Origin: Lachnospiraceae bacterium | Lineage (GTDB): Bacteria; Bacillota; Clostridia; Lachnospirales; Lachnospiraceae | NCBI GenBank assembly: GCA_910575555.1 | Contig: CAJTFX010000016.1 | Location: 52,941-116,940 of the forward strand | Direction: 5' to 3' | DNA length: 64,000 bases | Position numbers and translations under genes: made by a program | Notes under the pieces: model-generated | The model's database searches: none | Told to the model about the DNA's origin: nothing | Seen by the model: only the letters and a program-made list of their open reading frames with translations | Part shown: positions 61,395 to 64,000 of the stretch, in pieces | Layout: every line of letters starts with the position of its first letter | Position numbering within the stretch: the stretch's first letter is position 1

Positions 61395-61540
61395 GTGCTG
61401 ACGTCCTTTCCCTGTGTGTTCGTTTTGTCCCATTGTAGCACAGCGAAGGGAGGAAGAAAAGAAAAATCTTTAAGCAGAAAATTATCATCATAAGGGATTG
61501 ATGTGGTAGCTGGAATTTAATCTGTAAACAATGTAGATTA

Positions 61541-61569
61541 TTGTTGAATTGAGTGGGAAAAATGATAAT
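61541..61569 (+). promoter_or_regulatory. Promoter of the holin-like toxin gene
   Basis: TTGTTG (61541-61546), 17-base spacer, GATAAT (61564-61569). The transcript would start near 61577 with the hairpin GCATGGT-AAT-ACCATGC (61579-61595), leaving a 100-base untranslated leader before the toxin start. Long leaders with such 5' stems are usual in type I toxin mRNAs. Confidence 0.6.
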
Positions 61570-61674
61570 CTGTTTTTGCATGGTAATACCATGCAGGAAA
61601 GCGCCCATGACAGGGTGGCAGTCTCCCGAACTTACATAGCCGGTCAGCCGGTGAGAAGAAGGGAGGTGCGTAAC

Positions 61675-61803
61675 ATGACAGCTTATGAAATCATTTCGAT
61701 TTTCATTGGAATATTAGCATTGCTGATATCCTTTGGCAGTTTGGTTGTTGCGTTTCTTGCCTTTCTCGATAAGAGGAACAAGAAGAAATCGGGTAGGAGG
61801 TAG
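61675..61803 (+). CDS. Putative holin-like toxin of a type I toxin-antitoxin pair
   Basis: A 42-residue peptide: a short start MTAYEIISI, one membrane helix (FIGILALLISFGSLVVAFLAFL) and a basic tail DKRNKKKSGRR. This is the pattern of the small putative holin-like toxins (Hol-Tox/TxpA-BsrG group), which insert into the membrane. GGAGG lies 8 bases before the ATG; the longer upstream frame has no such site. The last two or three codons are contributed by the end of the inserted group II intron, so the native C-terminus has probably been replaced. The candidate antisense RNA lies 1.9 kb away beyond the intron. Confidence 0.75.
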   Translation: MTAYEIISIFIGILALLISFGSLVVAFLAFLDKRNKKKSGRR

Positions 61804-63714
61804 ATAATTATTTTATCTACCGACCTCCCACACCACCGTACGTACGGTTCCGTATACGGCGGTTCCTTAGTTTTCACATACTTTCAAATAGAACTCTGTG
61901 AATGTTGGGTATCCAAGTTCACGGAGTTTCTTGTTATTAAATGCAGTCTGCAATACGAAATATCCACCGCAATACCAGTTTCCGTTCCGCATATTGGCAC
62001 ATATCCATGCTTTTTCTTCTTCTGCACCTAACTTCTTTAATTCTCTGAATTTCGTCTTAACTTTCTTCCATTGTTTCCAGTAGATGGTTCTTATCTTATG
62101 TCTTAGCCATTCATCGGTTTCCTTCAAAAGTCCTTTCATATCTGCAAGTGAGAAATAATTTACCCATCCTCTGACAAACTGCGTCAGTTTCTTGGCTCTG
62201 TATTCATTTCCCCATCCGTTATTCCTTTTTGCCAGTTCTCTGATTCTGTCTTTCATCTTCACCACTGACTTTGGATGTACCCGAAATCTACATTTCCCTT
62301 TATAGCGGTAAAATGCGTATCCAAGGTATTTTACCTTGCTGATATGTGCCACGCTTGTTTTCTTTCGGTTCACTTTCAGAAAAAGTTTCCCCTCAATGAA
62401 CGGAATGATATTTCTCAGGGTTCTTTCTGCACTCTTTCTGCTTTTACAGAATATCATGCAGTCATCCGCATACCGCACAAATCTGTGCCCTCTGCGTGTC
62501 AGTTCCCTGTCCAGTTCATTCAGCATGATATTACTAAGTAATGGACTTAACGGTCCGCCTTGTGGCATTCCTGTTTCTGTCTTTTCAAATATCCCTCCTC
62601 TGATAACCCCTGCATTGAGATATTTATGTATCAGCGATATTACCCGCCCGTCTTTGATGGTTTTTGATAACACCTCTATCAGTTTGCTTTGGCATACCGT
62701 ATCAAAGAATTTCTCTAAATCCATATCTGCGACATACACATATCCATCATTGACATTCCGCTGGCATTGTTTCAGTGCGTCATGCGCACCTCTCTTTGGT
62801 CGGAAGCCAAAACTGTTTTCCGAAAACTGTTCCTCATAAATCGGGGACAATACCTGTGTAATTGCCTGTTGGAATACCCTGTCAACTACTGTCGGCACTC
62901 CCAGTTTCCGAAATTCTCCTTTTGTTTCTTTGGGTATTTCTACCCTGCGGACTGGGTTGGGTTTGTATTTCCCATCCTTGAACTGCTGGATTAGCTGCAT
63001 CTGGTTATCTCTGAGGAACGGCAGAAGTTCATCTACGCTCATCCCATCAACACCGCCTGCTCCCTTGTTTGATTTCACTTTCTTATATGCATTGTTCAGA
63101 TTAGTCGGCTGTAAAATCTTCTCCAACAGCCTGTCCGTCTGAAAGTCTGTGATGATGCGGTTGTTTATATGCGAACTTGTTCGCAATGCAATCCTCTGAC
63201 AGGCGGACACTTCTGCATACTCTTTCGATTCCGTCGATACCATTTGCAGATAGTCCTCAATATGAAGTTGTCTGTCCTTAAATCTGTCATTGGTTACATT
63301 CATTTACTCACATCTCCTAAAGTTCAGTCCTTCCCATTATGTTTGCAACCACAATGGTATTATGACCTCTGCTGACTTCTCGCCATTCGTTGTTACTACG
63401 GATTTCTTATGCATTTGTTGATGTAATTCCATCCGCTGACGAGACCTCCCCAGGTAAGGACGCAATCTTTCACTCCATGTGTCTGCCACATTTACCACAG
63501 TTAGTTCCGGATAGTTATTGGACTTCGACTTGTTATGCAGCCTTATCCCTAACTGTAGCCTGATGTGATTTCTGTTCGTCAGACCAGAGCTTTGCCTCCA
63601 GCTTTCTTCAGATTCCACCTCACGATGGACACCCTTGCTCTTGGCTATACACTTCCCACTATCAGGGCGTGTTACGGACTTTCACCGATTAGATTGCGCC
63701 CATACTGGGCGCAC
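61796..63714 (-). mobile_element. Group II intron with reverse transcriptase
   Basis: The intron runs on the minus strand. Its 5' end is GTGCGCCC at 63714, the conserved group II start. About 410 bases of domains I-III precede the maturase gene in domain IV. Domain V is recognisable at about 61832-61866 (ACCGCCGTA...TACGGTGGT pairing), and domain VI is the stem GGTAGATAA/TTATCTACC at 61799-61821. The 3' boundary is uncertain by a few bases (61791-61798). The 5' junction is eight bases after a terminator stem on the same strand, the target preference known for group IIC introns, although the GTGCGCCC start is shared with other classes. Confidence 0.88.
61867..63303 (-). CDS. ltrA: Group II intron-encoded reverse transcriptase/maturase
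   Basis: A 478-residue protein. The reverse-transcriptase domain (about 65-330) includes GVDGMSVDELLPFL, IPKETKGEFRKLGVPTVVDRVFQQAI, FGFRPKRGAHDAL, GMPQGGPLSPLLSNIMLNELD and the catalytic RYADDCMIF (about 300). The maturase domain X follows (about 350-450: FVRGWVNYFSLADMKG). No zinc/HNH endonuclease domain follows, so target priming would use a different route, as in the C and D classes. It splices its own intron RNA and mediates retrohoming. Confidence 0.95.
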   Translation of the reverse strand: MNVTNDRFKDRQLHIEDYLQMVSTESKEYAEVSACQRIALRTSSHINNRIITDFQTDRLLEKILQPTNLNNAYKKVKSNKGAGGVDGMSVDELLPFLRDNQMQLIQQFKDGKYKPNPVRRVEIPKETKGEFRKLGVPTVVDRVFQQAITQVLSPIYEEQFSENSFGFRPKRGAHDALKQCQRNVNDGYVYVADMDLEKFFDTVCQSKLIEVLSKTIKDGRVISLIHKYLNAGVIRGGIFEKTETGMPQGGPLSPLLSNIMLNELDRELTRRGHRFVRYADDCMIFCKSRKSAERTLRNIIPFIEGKLFLKVNRKKTSVAHISKVKYLGYAFYRYKGKCRFRVHPKSVVKMKDRIRELAKRNNGWGNEYRAKKLTQFVRGWVNYFSLADMKGLLKETDEWLRHKIRTIYWKQWKKVKTKFRELKKLGAEEEKAWICANMRNGNWYCGGYFVLQTAFNNKKLRELGYPTFTEFYLKVCEN

Positions 63715-63716
63715 AT

Positions 63717-63813
63717 AAAAATGCCTATCCTGTCTGCCAACAGGATAGGCGGTGTCTATAAGGACATCTAAACCATTTTCGGGGGCATCCACTTTGGAGT
63801 GGGTGCTTTCCTT
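63717..63813 (-). ncRNA. Candidate antisense RNA antitoxin of the holin-like toxin
   Basis: Minus-strand promoter TTGATT (63843-63848), 17 bases, TATATT (63820-63825) would start an RNA near 63813. It ends at the stem 63741-63750/63723-63732 (ten perfect pairs, 8-base loop) followed by ATTTTTAT, about 97 bases in all. Its sequence is complementary to what would have been the 3' part of the toxin mRNA before the intron inserted. This is the layout of RatA/TxpA-like type I systems. Predicted only; no homologue search was done. Confidence 0.6.
63785..63812 (+). terminator. Original terminator of the toxin mRNA
   Basis: Plus strand: GCATCCACT (63785-63793) pairs with AGTGGGTGC (63798-63806, one G-U), followed by TTTCCTTATTCTT. 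It lies in the antisense RNA's 5' part, so before the intron insertion the toxin transcript would have ended here, overlapping the antisense RNA tail to tail. Confidence 0.65.
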
Positions 63814-63848
63814 ATTCTTAATATATCATTTCTCCTTGAAAAAATCAA

Positions 63849-64000
63849 CGGTGTTTTTCTAAAGCCCAGCTCTGACGCTTAAATTAATATTTGCTCTCTT
63901 AGGGCAGCTTGGATTCAATCTTATAGACTAAACTGTCAATACGTTCCTATTTTGAACCATAAAATCCCTGTGCCCTGCTTTTTTCTTTTTTACTTTTCAC
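63849..64000. other. Gap at the right edge of the window
   Basis: No gene, RNA fold or promoter with good support is seen in these 150 bases; T-rich and C/T-rich stretches only. Confidence 0.3.

Noticed and set aside
63785..63812. A promoter or second intron site in the right-edge hairpin
   Set aside because: The stem with following T-rich tract on the plus strand fits a transcription terminator better.
1..64000. CRISPR arrays, rRNA and tRNA genes
   Set aside because: No regularly spaced repeat clusters, no rRNA-like sequence and no cloverleaf with CCA-proximal stem were noticed on either strand. A tRNAscan or CRISPR finder run would be decisive.

Overview
The window looks like a low-to-mid GC Gram-positive anaerobe of the Lachnospiraceae (Clostridia). 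The grounds are strong GGAGG ribosome-binding sites on nearly every gene, anaerobic ribonucleotide reductase (nrdD/nrdG), a sigma-A promoter style, small conserved proteins typical of the family, and a mobile element of the type described in Clostridioides difficile and gut Lachnospiraceae. Assignments rest on reading motifs by eye; no database search was run.

Region 1 (1-4.8 kb) is an accessory stretch of single small enzyme genes, almost all on the minus strand: a frameshifted GNAT acetyltransferase cut by the window edge, a metallo-beta-lactamase-fold hydrolase, a DUF4865-like protein, a twice-frameshifted methyltransferase, an alpha/beta hydrolase, a VOC protein, and a divergent SLOG/XRE-regulator pair. 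Region 2 (4.9-30.1 kb) is the right-hand part of an integrative conjugative element (ICE). It holds signal peptidase, sigma factor and zinc-finger genes behind a riboswitch-like leader, a Fic protein, a 1500-residue thioester/Cna_B surface protein, and a type IV secretion transfer operon (VirD4-, VirB4-, PrgI-, VirB6- and VirB2-like proteins and an NlpC/P60-3D cell-wall hydrolase). Regulatory and replication-type winged-helix genes follow, and the element ends at the 3' end of lysS. No relaxase or integrase is recognisable, so the element probably continues left of the window.

Region 3 (30.1-45.5 kb) is chromosomal housekeeping: lysS, greA, dusB, coaX, birA, argF, an SPFH/NfeD pair, an ABC exporter with a BceRS-like two-component system and a matching operator, and a ROK glucokinase. 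Region 4 (45.7-51.5 kb) is a sugar-uptake locus: an AraC regulator divergent from two MFS transporters and a GH78-like intracellular glycosidase. Region 5 (51.7-61.4 kb) has cell-envelope genes (Ig-like/NlpC protein, L,D-transpeptidase), nrdDG, a barrel-only pyruvate-kinase-like protein and an RlmI-type methyltransferase.

Region 6 (61.5-64 kb) is the most striking. A small holin-like toxin gene is separated from its candidate antisense-RNA antitoxin by a group II intron, inserted directly after the antisense RNA's own terminator. Other points of interest are the structured leader in front of the ICE sigma operon, the repeated placement of intrinsic terminators just before ribosome-binding sites in the ICE, and two copies of a palindromic miniature element.
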